64,000 bases of DNA from Arthrobacter sp. V1I7 (GTDB lineage Bacteria; Actinomycetota; Actinomycetes; Actinomycetales; Micrococcaceae), in NCBI RefSeq assembly GCF_030817015.1, contig NZ_JAUSYS010000001.1:2542001-2606000 (forward strand), written 5' to 3'. The position numbers were made by a program, and so were the translations under genes. How positions within the stretch are numbered: the first letter of the stretch is position 1; every line of letters starts with the position of its first letter. This document shows positions 44,838 to 53,692 of this stretch, piece by piece. Under the pieces are notes generated by a model. It was not told where the DNA came from, did no database searches, and saw only the letters and a program-made list of their open reading frames with translations.

Positions 44838-45105
44838 CGTAGGCTGACCATGACCTTGATGGGAAACGGCCAGTGACACATGCTCACCAACGGTGATGTC
44901 GATACCGCCACCGGAGCTGACTACTTCGCCAGGCGCCGACCAGCCAAAACACCGCGGCCCCGTGCAGCCCAGAAATCGAGGCATTCGGCTGCATCGTCAC
45001 CCTGCAACCCCACACCCAAACAGGCTGGCAGCCGAGTAGCCTATCGTTTCCTGGCGCATTCCCGGAAGACGTACACTTTGGACTACCGGTGCGCGCCCGC
45101 ACGGT

Positions 45106-46029
45106 TTGACCCGGTTCTCCACTGCGGGGCTGCCCGAGGCGCGGCGGATCGCACTGTGGGAGGAGCACAATGCCCGCGCCCTGGTCGGGCTTCAGGCCCG
45201 AACGTTGACAGGCGGCCCGCTGGAAGCTGCCGAGCTGAACCTGAACCTGCCCCAGCTGCAGTTGGCCCAGGTCTGGGGCAATCCGCACGTAGTGGAACGC
45301 TCACTCCGGGAGATCGCAGCGCACCCGGCCGAGGCCGTGGTCGCCTACTTCACGCTGGAGGGCGAGGGCTTCTTCTACCACCGGGACGGCTGCGAAATCC
45401 TCAGGCCCGGCGAGGCAATCCTCTATGACGCGGACCAGCCATTCATGCGCGGATTCTCGCACGGGCTGAAGGAACTGGCCCTGAAGATCCCCCGCGATAC
45501 CCTGAGCGAATTCACCGGCCAGTCCGGGCTGATTCGCCCGAAGATCTTCGGCTTCCGTGGCCCTCAGGCCGGCGCTGTGCACGCCGGAGCCCTGGCTTCG
45601 TCCCTGGGTGCGGCGTTGTCCGGACGGGCCACAGATTGGGACGAGCTGGAGAAAACGGCGCTGGAACTGCTCGCGGGTATCCTCGGCGCCGCGGGACCGG
45701 CTGGACACTTGGCCGCTGCGCAGGCCTTCATCGCAGCTCACTCAGCAGATCCGCGGCTGTCGGCCGGGCGAATTGCCGCCGCCGTCGGCATTTCCGAGCG
45801 TCAGCTCTCGCGTATCTTGGCCGAGGCAGGCACCAGCGTACCGGGCGCCGTCCTGGATGCGAGGCTGGCGGCGGTCCGACAGCAGTTACTCTCCCCCGAA
45901 GCCGCACGGATGTCGCTGGGCAGCCTGGCGCTGCAGCAGGGCTTTGCCTCTCAAGCGCACTTCTCCCGCAGTTACAAGGAGAAATTCGGCATCTCCCCGC
46001 TGCAGGATCGCCGTTCCGCCGGCGCCTGA
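45106..46029 (+). CDS. AraC-family regulator (AraC-binding-like N-domain)
   Basis: A 307-residue protein. The N-terminal 200 residues match the AraC-binding-like domain seen in regulators of aromatic catabolism (HPAEAVVAYFTLEGEGFFYHRDG, LRPGEAILYDADQPFMRGF). The C-terminal double HTH reads LSAGRIAAAVGISERQLSRILAEAG and LGSLALQQGFASQAHFSRSYKEKFGISP. It precedes the resorcinol/hydroxyquinol operon in the same direction, so it is the likely activator. The start is uncertain: TTG at 45106 is the first usable codon in frame and no strong ribosome binding site is visible. Confidence 0.85.
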   Translation: MTRFSTAGLPEARRIALWEEHNARALVGLQARTLTGGPLEAAELNLNLPQLQLAQVWGNPHVVERSLREIAAHPAEAVVAYFTLEGEGFFYHRDGCEILRPGEAILYDADQPFMRGFSHGLKELALKIPRDTLSEFTGQSGLIRPKIFGFRGPQAGAVHAGALASSLGAALSGRATDWDELEKTALELLAGILGAAGPAGHLAAAQAFIAAHSADPRLSAGRIAAAVGISERQLSRILAEAGTSVPGAVLDARLAAVRQQLLSPEAARMSLGSLALQQGFASQAHFSRSYKEKFGISPLQDRRSAGA

Positions 46030-46265
46030 TGGCCCTTGCCTTTGCGCCCCGGTCGCTCCGTCGGTGATGAAGCCAGCCGTTTATCGCCGTGTATAGCGCC
46101 GCAGGTCCTGACGGGGATGCGTGACGTGGAGTTTTTATCCGGATCCGCCGAGTTTTTTCCTGTTTCCGCCGTGATCGCCGCCACTCCACTCAGAAGCGGT
46201 GTGAACCGGGACACTCAGTAGCAGTCGTCCGGAACTAGACCGGCTGTTGAAGTGGAGTACATGCA

Positions 46266-48062
46266 ATGGTGATTTTCAATGACGGGGTCTCCGAGACCGA
46301 GACCCCGGATTCTGCCGTCGTCGAGACGGATGTCCTCGTCGTTGGCTCCGGCCCGGCCGGGTCCTCGGCCGCGCTGTTCCTGTCCTCGCTGGGCGTGCCG
46401 AACATCATGATCACCAAGTACCGCTGGACCGCGAACACTCCGCGGGCCCACATCACAAACCAGCGGACGATGGAGATCTTTCGGGACCTGGGCATCGAGG
46501 ATCAGGTGCTGGCTGACGCGACCCCGCACCATATGATCGGGGACACAGTTTTCTGTACCTCGATCGCCGGCGAGGAAATCGGCCGCGTCCTCACTTGGGG
46601 CAACCATCCGGCCCGCCATGCGGACTATGAGCTGGCCTCGCCTTCGCTGAACTGCGATATCCCGCAGACCTACTTGGAGCCGATCCTGGTCAGGAACGCC
46701 ACCATGCGCGGCACGCAGACGCAGTTCTCCACGGAGTACCTCTCGCACAGCCAGGACGACGACGGCGTGAGCGTGCGGGTGCTGAACCGGCTCACCGGCC
46801 ATGAGTACACCATCCGTGCCAAGTACCTGATCGGTGCCGACGGGGCCCGCTCCAAGGTCGCAGCCGACATCGAACTGCCCTACGAGGGGCGGATGGATAT
46901 CGCCGGCTCGATGAACATCACCTTCAAGGCGGACATCGCCGAGCTCGTGGGGCACCGCCCGTCGGTGCTGTACTGGGTGGTTCAGCCCGGCTCCAATATC
47001 GGCGGCATCGGCGCCGGCCTGGTGCGCATGGTCCGGCCGTGGAACGAATGGCTGATCGTCTGGGGCTTTGATATCAACGAAGGCACCCCCGCGGTCTCCG
47101 AGGACGACGCCCGGCAGATCGTGCGCAACCTGATCGGCGTACCTGACCTGGGCGTGGAGATCACCGGCATCTCGCTCTGGGGCAACAACGAGCAGTACGC
47201 CACACGGTTGCAGGCCGACCGGGTGTTCTGCGCCGGCGATGCCGTGCATAAGCATCCGCCGAGCAACGGGCTGGGCTCCAACACTTCCATCCAGGACTCC
47301 TATAACCTGGCCTGGAAACTCGCCGCCGTCCTCAAGGGTCAGGCCGGCCAGGAACTGCTGGAGGCCTACTCGGCCGAACGTGCCCCGGTCGCCGAGCAGA
47401 TCGTCACCCGGGCCAATAGGTCCGCCAGGGAGTTCGGCAAGCTGTTCGAGGCCCTGGGCATCGACACGGCCGAAACCGCGGAGGAAATGCTCGCGCTGAT
47501 CGAGTCCCGCAAGGACGCGACACCGGAGGGCGCCGCCAAGCGCGCTGCAGTGCAGGAGGCCATGGACCTGAAAAACTACGAATTCAACGCCCACGGAGTG
47601 GAGCTCGGTCAGCATTATGTCTCCACCGCCGTTGTTGGGGATGGCACGGCGAAGCCGGAACCGGGGCGGGACCCGGAGCTGTACTACCAGCCGACCACCC
47701 AGCCCGGCGGCCGGCTGCCGCATGCCTGGGTCGGCGACAACACGCACAAGTACTCCCCGCACGACCTGGCCCCGTACGGCCAGTTCACCCTTTTCACCGG
47801 AGTTACCGGCGAGGACTGGACGGGGGCGGCACAGAAGGTCGGTGACCAGCTCGGCATCACCATCAGCACGGTGGTCATCGGCCCCGGCAGGGAAGTCACC
47901 GATCTGTACTTCGACTGGGCAAGGCTGCGCGAGGTGGCCGAAGACGGCGCCCTCCTGGTCCGCCCGGACAAGCACATCGCCTGGCGCTGCCACACGCTGC
48001 CGGCCGACCCCGAAGCCGAGCTGCGCACCGCGGCGGCCGCCATCCTGAACAGGAGCAAGTGA
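46266..48062 (+). CDS. FAD-dependent phenol/resorcinol hydroxylase (TfdB-like)
   Basis: A 598-residue class A flavin monooxygenase, the same length as TfdB-type 2,4-dichlorophenol hydroxylases. Motifs: VVGSGPAGSSAALFL (dinucleotide fold), YLIGADGARSKVA (DG motif) and CAGDAVHKHPPSNGLGSNTSIQD (GD motif near residue 323). A C-terminal thioredoxin-like domain follows. It should ortho-hydroxylate a phenol with NAD(P)H and O2. The genes for maleylacetate reductase and hydroxyquinol dioxygenase follow directly, so the product is most likely hydroxyquinol and the substrate resorcinol; a chlorophenol is the alternative. GGAG lies 8 nt upstream of the ATG. Confidence 0.9.
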   Translation: MVIFNDGVSETETPDSAVVETDVLVVGSGPAGSSAALFLSSLGVPNIMITKYRWTANTPRAHITNQRTMEIFRDLGIEDQVLADATPHHMIGDTVFCTSIAGEEIGRVLTWGNHPARHADYELASPSLNCDIPQTYLEPILVRNATMRGTQTQFSTEYLSHSQDDDGVSVRVLNRLTGHEYTIRAKYLIGADGARSKVAADIELPYEGRMDIAGSMNITFKADIAELVGHRPSVLYWVVQPGSNIGGIGAGLVRMVRPWNEWLIVWGFDINEGTPAVSEDDARQIVRNLIGVPDLGVEITGISLWGNNEQYATRLQADRVFCAGDAVHKHPPSNGLGSNTSIQDSYNLAWKLAAVLKGQAGQELLEAYSAERAPVAEQIVTRANRSAREFGKLFEALGIDTAETAEEMLALIESRKDATPEGAAKRAAVQEAMDLKNYEFNAHGVELGQHYVSTAVVGDGTAKPEPGRDPELYYQPTTQPGGRLPHAWVGDNTHKYSPHDLAPYGQFTLFTGVTGEDWTGAAQKVGDQLGITISTVVIGPGREVTDLYFDWARLREVAEDGALLVRPDKHIAWRCHTLPADPEAELRTAAAAILNRSK

Positions 48063-48064
48063 AG

Positions 48065-49141
48065 ATGTCTTTGGTTTTTGAACATGTCGCACTGGGGCAG
48101 CGGGTGCTGTTCGGGACCGGGAAGGCCGCCGAAAACCTGGCCGCGGAGGTGGAGCGGCTCGGGGCACGGAAGGTGATGGTGATCGCCTCCGAGTTCGAGG
48201 CGACGATTGCGGATGTGGTCTGTGCCGGGATTTCCCCGGTGCTGCGCTGGGACGAGGTCGTCATGCACGTCCCGGTCGAGGTCGCGGAGAAAGCCCGGGC
48301 CGCGGCGGCCGAGCACGAAATCGACCTGCTGGTGTGTGTGGGCGGGGGCTCGACCACGGGTCTGGCCAAGGCCGTGGCCCTGACCTCGGGGATACCAATC
48401 GTGGCGGTGCCGACCACCTACGCGGGCTCCGAGGCGACCAACGTGTGGGGCCTGACCGAGGCCGCCCGGAAGACCACCGGGGTGGACGACCGCGTCCTGC
48501 CGGTGAGCGTGGTCTACGATGCGGGCCTGACCCTGTCCCTGCCGGTGGACATGTCCGTGGCCTCAGGGCTGAACGGGATGGCCCATTGCATCGACTCGCT
48601 CTGGGCCCCGCGGGCAGACCCGATCAACGCCGCGCTGGCCGCCGAGGGCATCCGCGCCCTGAACCAGTGCTTGCCGCTGATCAAGGCCGACCCGCAGGAC
48701 CTTCAGGGCCGGGAGCAGGCCCTGTATGGGGCCTACCTGTCGGCGGTAGCGTTCGCCAGCGCCGGATCCGGGATGCACCACAAGATCTGCCACGTGCTCG
48801 GCGGGACCTTCAACCTCCCCCACGCCCAGACCCACGCCACCGTGCTGCCCTACGTGCTGGCCTTCAACGCCCCCGCCGCGCCCGAGGCGGCCGCGCGGGC
48901 CGCCGCCGCGTTCAGCGCCGAAGACGCAGTGACCGGCCTGAACCGGCTCCGCGACATCCTCGACGCACCGAAGGCTCTGGCCGATTACGGCTTCAGGGAG
49001 GGAGACATCTCTGAAGCGGTCCAGGTTGCCCTGCCCGCCATCCCGGCCTCCAACCCGCGGAAGGTCACCGCAGAGAACCTGACCAGGCTGCTGGTCGCCG
49101 CCACAGCAGGCGATGACCCCAAGATCCTCACCGACCTCTAA
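48065..49141 (+). CDS. Maleylacetate reductase, copy 1
   Basis: A 358-residue iron-type alcohol dehydrogenase family enzyme. [20 protein letters not shown] with [17 protein letters not shown] forms the NAD-binding region. [15 protein letters not shown] and the His-rich [24 protein letters not shown] hold the metal-region residues. It reduces maleylacetate to 3-oxoadipate with NAD(P)H, feeding the TCA cycle. It begins 3 nt after the hydroxylase stop; the AGGAG at 48050 favours ATG 48065 over an upstream GTG. A paralogue lies at 51319-52404. Confidence 0.95.
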   Translation: MSLVFEHVALGQRVLFGTGKAAENLAAEVERLGARKVMVIASEFEATIADVVCAGISPVLRWDEVVMHVPVEVAEKARAAAAEHEIDLLVCVGGGSTTGLAKAVALTSGIPIVAVPTTYAGSEATNVWGLTEAARKTTGVDDRVLPVSVVYDAGLTLSLPVDMSVASGLNGMAHCIDSLWAPRADPINAALAAEGIRALNQCLPLIKADPQDLQGREQALYGAYLSAVAFASAGSGMHHKICHVLGGTFNLPHAQTHATVLPYVLAFNAPAAPEAAARAAAAFSAEDAVTGLNRLRDILDAPKALADYGFREGDISEAVQVALPAIPASNPRKVTAENLTRLLVAATAGDDPKILTDL

Positions 49142-49151
49142 GGACACCCTC

Positions 49152-50078
49152 ATGACTGACACTACCGGCACCCCGGTGACTGCCGGCGCCGGCGCCGAAC
49201 AGATCGCCGTTGAAGAGACCCTAATCCAGAATGTTCTGCATTCCTTTGAGAACTGCACCGATCCGCGGCTGCAGCTCCTGATGCAGGCCCTGGTAAGGCA
49301 TTTGCACGCGTTCATCCGCGAGGTGCGCCTGACCGGGGACGAATGGAACGCCGCGATCGCGTTCCTGACCGAGGCCGGGCACATCACCGACGAGAAGCGC
49401 CAGGAGTTCATCCTGCTCTCCGACGTGCTGGGCGCCTCCATGCAGACGATCAACGTCAACAACCAGGCGTACAAGAACGCCACCGACGCCACGGTCTTCG
49501 GCCCTTTCTTCGCAGAGGACGCCCCGGAAATACCCAACGGCGGGGACATCGCCGGCGGCGCGCCCGGTCAGCCCTGCTGGCTCGAGGGCACCGTCGCCGA
49601 CACCGAGGGCGCCCCGGTGCCCGGGGCCCGCATCGAGGTCTGGGAGGCCGACGAGGACGGCTTCTACGACGTCCAGTACGGCGACAACCGGGTCGCCGGC
49701 CGGGCGCATCTGTTCGCCGACGATCAGGGACACTACAGCTTCTGGGGCCTGGCCCCGACGCCGTACCCGATCCCGCACGACGGGCCTGTCGGCAAACTGC
49801 TGGAGGCAACCGGGCGCTCCCCGATGCGCGCGTCGCACCTGCACTTCATGGTCACCGCGCCGGGTAAGCGGGTCCTGGTCACGCACATCTTCGTCGCCGG
49901 GGACGAACTACTCAAGTCCGACACCGTTTTCGGTGTCAAGGACTCCCTCATCAAGAACTTCGAGCAGCAGGCCCCCGGCACCCCCACCCCCGACGGCCGC
50001 GATCTGGACGGGAAAACCTGGGCCCGCAGCCGCTTCGACATCGTCCTCGCCCCCACCGAAGCAGGCGGCGGCAACTGA
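49152..50078 (+). CDS. Hydroxyquinol 1,2-dioxygenase
   Basis: A 308-residue intradiol dioxygenase. After a helical N-terminal dimerisation domain ([23 protein letters not shown]) the catalytic barrel contains the four Fe(III) ligands: Tyr in [10 protein letters not shown] (about 172), Tyr in [14 protein letters not shown] (about 203) and the two His of RASHLHFMV (about 228-230). It opens hydroxyquinol (1,2,4-trihydroxybenzene) between C1 and C2 to maleylacetate. The YPIPxDGPVG and position after maleylacetate reductase support hydroxyquinol specificity over catechol. Last gene of the intact operon. Confidence 0.93.
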   Translation: MTDTTGTPVTAGAGAEQIAVEETLIQNVLHSFENCTDPRLQLLMQALVRHLHAFIREVRLTGDEWNAAIAFLTEAGHITDEKRQEFILLSDVLGASMQTINVNNQAYKNATDATVFGPFFAEDAPEIPNGGDIAGGAPGQPCWLEGTVADTEGAPVPGARIEVWEADEDGFYDVQYGDNRVAGRAHLFADDQGHYSFWGLAPTPYPIPHDGPVGKLLEATGRSPMRASHLHFMVTAPGKRVLVTHIFVAGDELLKSDTVFGVKDSLIKNFEQQAPGTPTPDGRDLDGKTWARSRFDIVLAPTEAGGGN

Positions 50079-50157
50079 GACACCGCAGGGGCCAAGCAAC
50101 AGGCAGCCCCTGAACAGCTCCACCGAACATGCCCGCCAGATCGGGCTACATCCAGAC

Positions 50158-50225
50158 GCGCCCGAGTGTGCCCGTGAATAGCGCCCAAGTGTGCCCACAA
50201 ATACCCAAGTGCGCCCATAAATAAA
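50158..50225 (+). repeat. Degenerate tandem repeat upstream of the SnoaL-like gene
   Basis: Three imperfect units of about 20-22 bp share CCCAAGTGYGCCCAYAAATA (the first is the most diverged, with CCCGAGTGTGCCCGTGAATA). They end about 10 bp before the first possible start. They may be a binding array or slippage product. Confidence 0.65.
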
Positions 50226-50320
50226 GGTTTGGGATGGTCATGACAGTTAACAGAACAGAGGCTGTGGAACGAGCCGAAACGAGACAGATTTCTGCAACGA
50301 CTACTTCCGAGGAGAAGACG

Positions 50321-50797
50321 ATGACACTGACTAAGCAAAGCATGACCGATGAACAGCGTAAGTCTGTCGCGCTGGAGTATCTGAAAGCCTTTGACCATGG
50401 CGGGGTGACTTCCGACGGCGGAAGCATCCTGGACCTCTTCAGCATCGACGCTCAGGTCTACTTCCCTAAATGGGGCATCGCGAACGGCAGGGAAGAAATT
50501 GGAAAGCTCTTTGGTGACGTGGGCGCCACCATCAGGAGCATCACGCACGACTACTCCACGTTTAATTGGATTTTCTCGGGTTCGGACACAATTGTGGCCG
50601 AGGGCACAAGCTTCGGAGTGCATCGGGATGGACCCTGGCGTGCCGGTGTTCCAGACTCTGGTGCGGGCCGCTGGTGCGACGTCTTTGAGATCCTGGACTG
50701 GCAGATCACGCGCGTATTCATCTACATGGATCCGGACTATGCCGGTAAAGATACCCGGCGCTATCCCTGGCTTCAGCCAGAGGGGACTGGTGAATGA
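50321..50797 (+). CDS. NTF2/SnoaL-like fold protein
   Basis: A 158-residue protein with the cone-shaped NTF2-like pattern: a long N-terminal helix (DEQRKSVALEYLKAFDHGG), then SILDLFSIDAQVYFPKWGIANGREEIGKLF and strands ending in WCDVFEILDWQITRVFIYMDPDY. Such proteins act as isomerases, dehydratases or small-ligand binders. AGGAG 6 nt before the ATG at 50321 selects this start over 50234. It sits between the intact hydroxyquinol operon and its decayed copy and may act on a pathway intermediate. Confidence 0.8.
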   Translation: MTLTKQSMTDEQRKSVALEYLKAFDHGGVTSDGGSILDLFSIDAQVYFPKWGIANGREEIGKLFGDVGATIRSITHDYSTFNWIFSGSDTIVAEGTSFGVHRDGPWRAGVPDSGAGRWCDVFEILDWQITRVFIYMDPDYAGKDTRRYPWLQPEGTGE

Positions 50798-50964
50798 GGG
50801 CAAGGATTGCGGCACCGATCAAACCTTCCAGGACTACCGAGATATGCCGACACACCGTCTTGTCGAGTGCGCCGATTCTCTCCGGTTTCCGCCCGCTTCG
50901 ATGCCTTGGAGCCGTTCCCAACCAAGATGCCCCACCGTAGAATGACTTCGACTATCAGGACGCC

Positions 50965-51260
50965 ATGGACATCAAGAACTACGAGTTCAACGCCCACGGC
51001 GTGGAGATCGGCCAGCATTACATCTCCTCTGCCGTGAGCTGGACCGGCCCGGTCAAACCGGGCTCCGGCCACGGACGCCGAGCTGTACTGCGAGCCTTCC
51101 ACCTACCCTGTGCTCCGCCTGCCCCCACGCCTGGGCGGGAAACAGCGCCGGGAAATATTCAACGCATGACCTCGGGCGAACCTCCGGGGCGTTGAGGAAG
51201 ACGGCGCCGTTCTTGTCTGGCCCTATAAGCACATCGGCTGCGGGTCGGAGCCAGCTGCCT
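50965..51260 (+). pseudogene. Remnant of a second TfdB-like hydroxylase
   Basis: The text MDIKNYEFNAHGVEIGQHYISSAV matches LKNYEFNAHGVELGQHYVSTAV of the intact hydroxylase (about residue 435). The next recognisable pieces, ELYCEPSTYPVLRLPP and EDGAVLVWPYKHIG, sit in other frames and match its C-terminus. The first 430 residues are missing and the rest is frameshifted and internally deleted. It precedes maleylacetate reductase copy 2, as in the intact operon. Confidence 0.87.
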
Positions 51261-51318
51261 GCAGATCCTGAGCGTCCCTGATGACCGCACCCACCGCCAC
51301 ACTGAGCAGGAGCAACTG

Positions 51319-52404
51319 ATGGGACTGACCTTTCAGCACACAACGCTGGGCCAGAGGGTGCTCTTCGGCTCCGGGAAGGCAGCGGAGCACCTTGCCGGCG
51401 AGGTCGGCCGCCTGAGCGCTCGGAACGTCATGGTGATCGCCTCCGGCCGGGAACGGCCCGAAGCCGAAAGGGTCACCGCAGGCATCAGCACGGCCTTGCT
51501 GTACGACGACGTTGCCCCGCACGTGCCCATCGATAAAGCGGAGAAAGCCCGGAAGGCAGCCACCGACAACGGCATCGACCTGCTGGTCTGCGTGGGCGGC
51601 GGATCAACCACCGGCATGGCCAAGGCCATTGCCATGACAACCGGGCTGCCCATTATCGCGGTGCCCACTACGTACGCAGGGTCTGAGGCGACCAACGTCT
51701 GGGGCCTAACGGAAGCATCCCGGAAGACCACGGGCGTCGATGACCAGGTGTTGCCCGTGACCGTGGTCTACGACGCTGAGCTGACGCTGTCCCTGCCGGC
51801 AGAACTGAGCATAGCTTCGGGACTGAATGCCTTGGCGCACTGCATAGATTCCATGTGGGCGCCGCGAGCGGATCCCATCAACCAGGCACTGGCCGGCGAA
51901 GGCATCCGAGCGCTCAACGGCGGCCTTCCGGCGATCCGCACCAACTCCAAGGATCTGCGGGGCCGGGAACTGGCGCTGTACGGGGCCTACCTCTCCGCGG
52001 TCGCGTTCGCCTCTGCAGGATCCGGCATGCACCATAAGATCTGCCATGTCCTCGGCGGCCGGTGGAACATGCCCCACGCTCAAACCCACGCCACCGTACT
52101 CCCCTATGTCCTTGCCTTCAACGCTCCAGCCGCGGACGCCGCCGCCCAGAGGATCGCGGCGGCCTTCGGGGCGGATACGTCCACCGCAGGATTGAACACG
52201 CTGCGGGAGACACTGGATGCGCCCCAGGCCCTTAGAGACTACGGATTTGTTGAGGGCAACATCACGGAGGCCGTCCAGCTCATCCTGCCCGTCATCCCGG
52301 AATCCAACCCCCGCCCCGTCACGGAAGATAACCTCACCGCGCTGCTCACGGCCGCCTACGCCGGAACCGCCCCCGATGCCGAGTGGGCGGAGTCACAGCC
52401 ATGA
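51319..52404 (+). CDS. Maleylacetate reductase, copy 2
   Basis: A 361-residue paralogue of the enzyme at 48065. [43 protein letters not shown] and [24 protein letters not shown] are conserved, so all functional residues seem intact. It differs from copy 1 at many positions spread over its length, so the duplication is not recent or the copy arrived separately. It is the only intact member of the second cluster. Its stop overlaps the truncated dioxygenase by ATGA. Confidence 0.94.
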   Translation: MGLTFQHTTLGQRVLFGSGKAAEHLAGEVGRLSARNVMVIASGRERPEAERVTAGISTALLYDDVAPHVPIDKAEKARKAATDNGIDLLVCVGGGSTTGMAKAIAMTTGLPIIAVPTTYAGSEATNVWGLTEASRKTTGVDDQVLPVTVVYDAELTLSLPAELSIASGLNALAHCIDSMWAPRADPINQALAGEGIRALNGGLPAIRTNSKDLRGRELALYGAYLSAVAFASAGSGMHHKICHVLGGRWNMPHAQTHATVLPYVLAFNAPAADAAAQRIAAAFGADTSTAGLNTLRETLDAPQALRDYGFVEGNITEAVQLILPVIPESNPRPVTEDNLTALLTAAYAGTAPDAEWAESQP

Positions 52405-53036
52405 CAAGCGCCCAGCACCAGGAGGCACCCATGACTGCAGGCCCAACCGCCGGCATCCCCCCGCAGCAGCAGGCACTCGAGGAAGACATCGTCAGAACAG
52501 TCCTCGCCTCGTTCGAAAACACCTCTGACCACCGCCTCAGGATTCTGGTACATTCACTCACTCCGCAGCTGCACGCCTTCATCCGCGAAATCGGCGGTGA
52601 CATCGCCGCTGGTGCCCCCGGGTCGCACTGCTGGATAGAAGGCCAGGTCACGGGAACCGACGGACGGCCGGTTCCGGGGGCCTGCATCGAGGGCTGGGAA
52701 GCCGATGAGGACGGCTTCTACGACGTCCGGTACGCGGACCGGAGAGTCTCATGCCGTGCCCGCCTGAACCCGGACGGGGAGGGAGGGCACGCGTTCTGGG
52801 GACTGGCCCCTTCCCCCTACCCGGTTCCCCATGACGGGGCGGTGGGCAGGATGTTCGATGCCATGGGACGGTCCCCGATGCGTCCGTCGCATCGGCACCG
52901 GTGCGTCCGGCAGGCGCGCAAGGGCGCGGGCACCCAATATCGGGTGCCCGCGCCCTTGGTTGTCGTTGCCCGGGGGTGGCAACGGTGCGGTGCTGGGGTC
53001 AGCTGGCTGAGAGCACGAATGCCGAATCGATGGTGA
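52401..53036 (+). pseudogene. Deleted and truncated hydroxyquinol 1,2-dioxygenase
   Basis: The N-terminus (HHRLRILVHSLTPQLHAFIRE, in the frame of the start at 52401) is joined in frame to IGGDIAAGAPGSHCW. That skips roughly 70-80 residues that are present in the intact enzyme, including most of the dimerisation domain. After MGRSPMRPSHRHR near 52905 the homology stops and unrelated codons run to 53036. The Fe-binding His pair survives only as HRH and the C-terminal barrel strands are gone. It cannot be active. Confidence 0.9.
52920..52957. terminator. Strong bidirectional terminator
   Basis: AAGGGCGCGGGCACCC (52920-52935) pairs without mismatch over 16 bp with GGGTGCCCGCGCCCTT (52942-52957), loop 6 nt. 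It lies between the converging decayed dioxygenase and yceI genes and probably serves yceI. Confidence 0.82.
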
Positions 53037-53544
53037 TGGTGACCTTGTCGCCGACGAGGACTCCGCCGGCCTCAAGGGCGGCGTTCCAGGTGATGCCGAA
53101 GGCCTTGCGGGAGATCTGGGCGGTGGCGGAGAACCCGGCGCGGGTGGCGCCGAAGGGGTCAACGGCCACGCCGCCGAACTCCACGTCGAAGGTCACCGGC
53201 TTGGAGGTTTCCTTGATGGTCAGGTCGCCGCTGAGCCGGAAACTCTCCGGGGTGCCTTGGACTTCGGTTGCCTTGAAGGTCATATGCGGGTACTGCTCAA
53301 CGTTGAAGAAGTCCGGGCCCTTGACGTGGGCATCGCGGTTGTTGTCGTTGGAATCGAACGATGCGGTCTGGACCGTTGCCTCGACGGATGAGGTGTCCGG
53401 TGTCGCACCGACGACGAGCGTCGCGTACGCCTCGGTGAAGGCACCGCGTACCTTGCTGATGCCGGCGTGGCGGACGGAGAAACCTACCTCGGTGTGTGCC
53501 TGGTCGAGTGTCCAAGTGCCGGGCGTGAGCTCAATCGTGGTCAT
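52999..53544 (-). CDS. YceI-family protein
   Basis: A 181-residue lipocalin-like beta-barrel of the YceI family, which binds polyisoprenoids or other amphiphiles in the barrel. Typical parts are GTWTLDQAHTEVGFSVRHAGISKVRGAF, DNNRDAHVKGPDFFNVEQYPHMTFKATEV and LTIKETSKPVTFDVEFGG. There is no signal peptide, so it should be cytoplasmic as in many actinobacteria. AGGAG 6 nt upstream selects 53544; the ATG at 53550 abuts the AGGAG and is unlikely. The ATGCGTATGCAT palindrome lies about 42 bp upstream. Relatives are often induced together with quinone- or phenol-stress genes. Confidence 0.92.
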   Translation of the reverse strand: MTTIELTPGTWTLDQAHTEVGFSVRHAGISKVRGAFTEAYATLVVGATPDTSSVEATVQTASFDSNDNNRDAHVKGPDFFNVEQYPHMTFKATEVQGTPESFRLSGDLTIKETSKPVTFDVEFGGVAVDPFGATRAGFSATAQISRKAFGITWNAALEAGGVLVGDKVTITIDSAFVLSAS

Positions 53545-53585
53545 ATCCATCTCCTGTGTCCGGTGTCTGCAAGCTTTCAACTTGC

Positions 53586-53597
53586 ATGCGTATGCAT
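53586..53597. promoter_or_regulatory. ATGCGTATGCAT operator candidate, site 2
   Basis: The site is upstream of yceI. It matches sites at 44097 and 63468 at 11 of 12 bases. Confidence 0.65.
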
Positions 53598-53660
53598 GTA
53601 ACCATGCCTGCTTTGGGAGGTGGGTGTCAACTAAGAAGATTCTTTACGCACGATAATCTC

Positions 53661-53682
53661 CTTGGAAATATCTTTCTAAGAA
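53661..53682. promoter_or_regulatory. Inverted repeat upstream of the amidohydrolase
   Basis: CTTGGAAA and TTTCTAAG are symmetric with one mismatch around TATC. The repeat lies just before the amidohydrolase start and may be an operator. A related palindrome TTTCCTAGGAAA occurs at 63441-63452. Confidence 0.4.
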
Positions 53683-53692
53683 GGTATGTTTC

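Noticed and set aside
46215..48167. Minus-strand open frame of 650 codons opposite the phenol hydroxylase
   Set aside because: Pure shadow of the hydroxylase gene, whose sense strand has all flavin monooxygenase motifs.
52401..53036. Short functional intradiol dioxygenase
   Set aside because: The internal deletion removes most of the dimerisation domain and the C-terminal barrel after the first His of the metal pair is replaced by unrelated codons.
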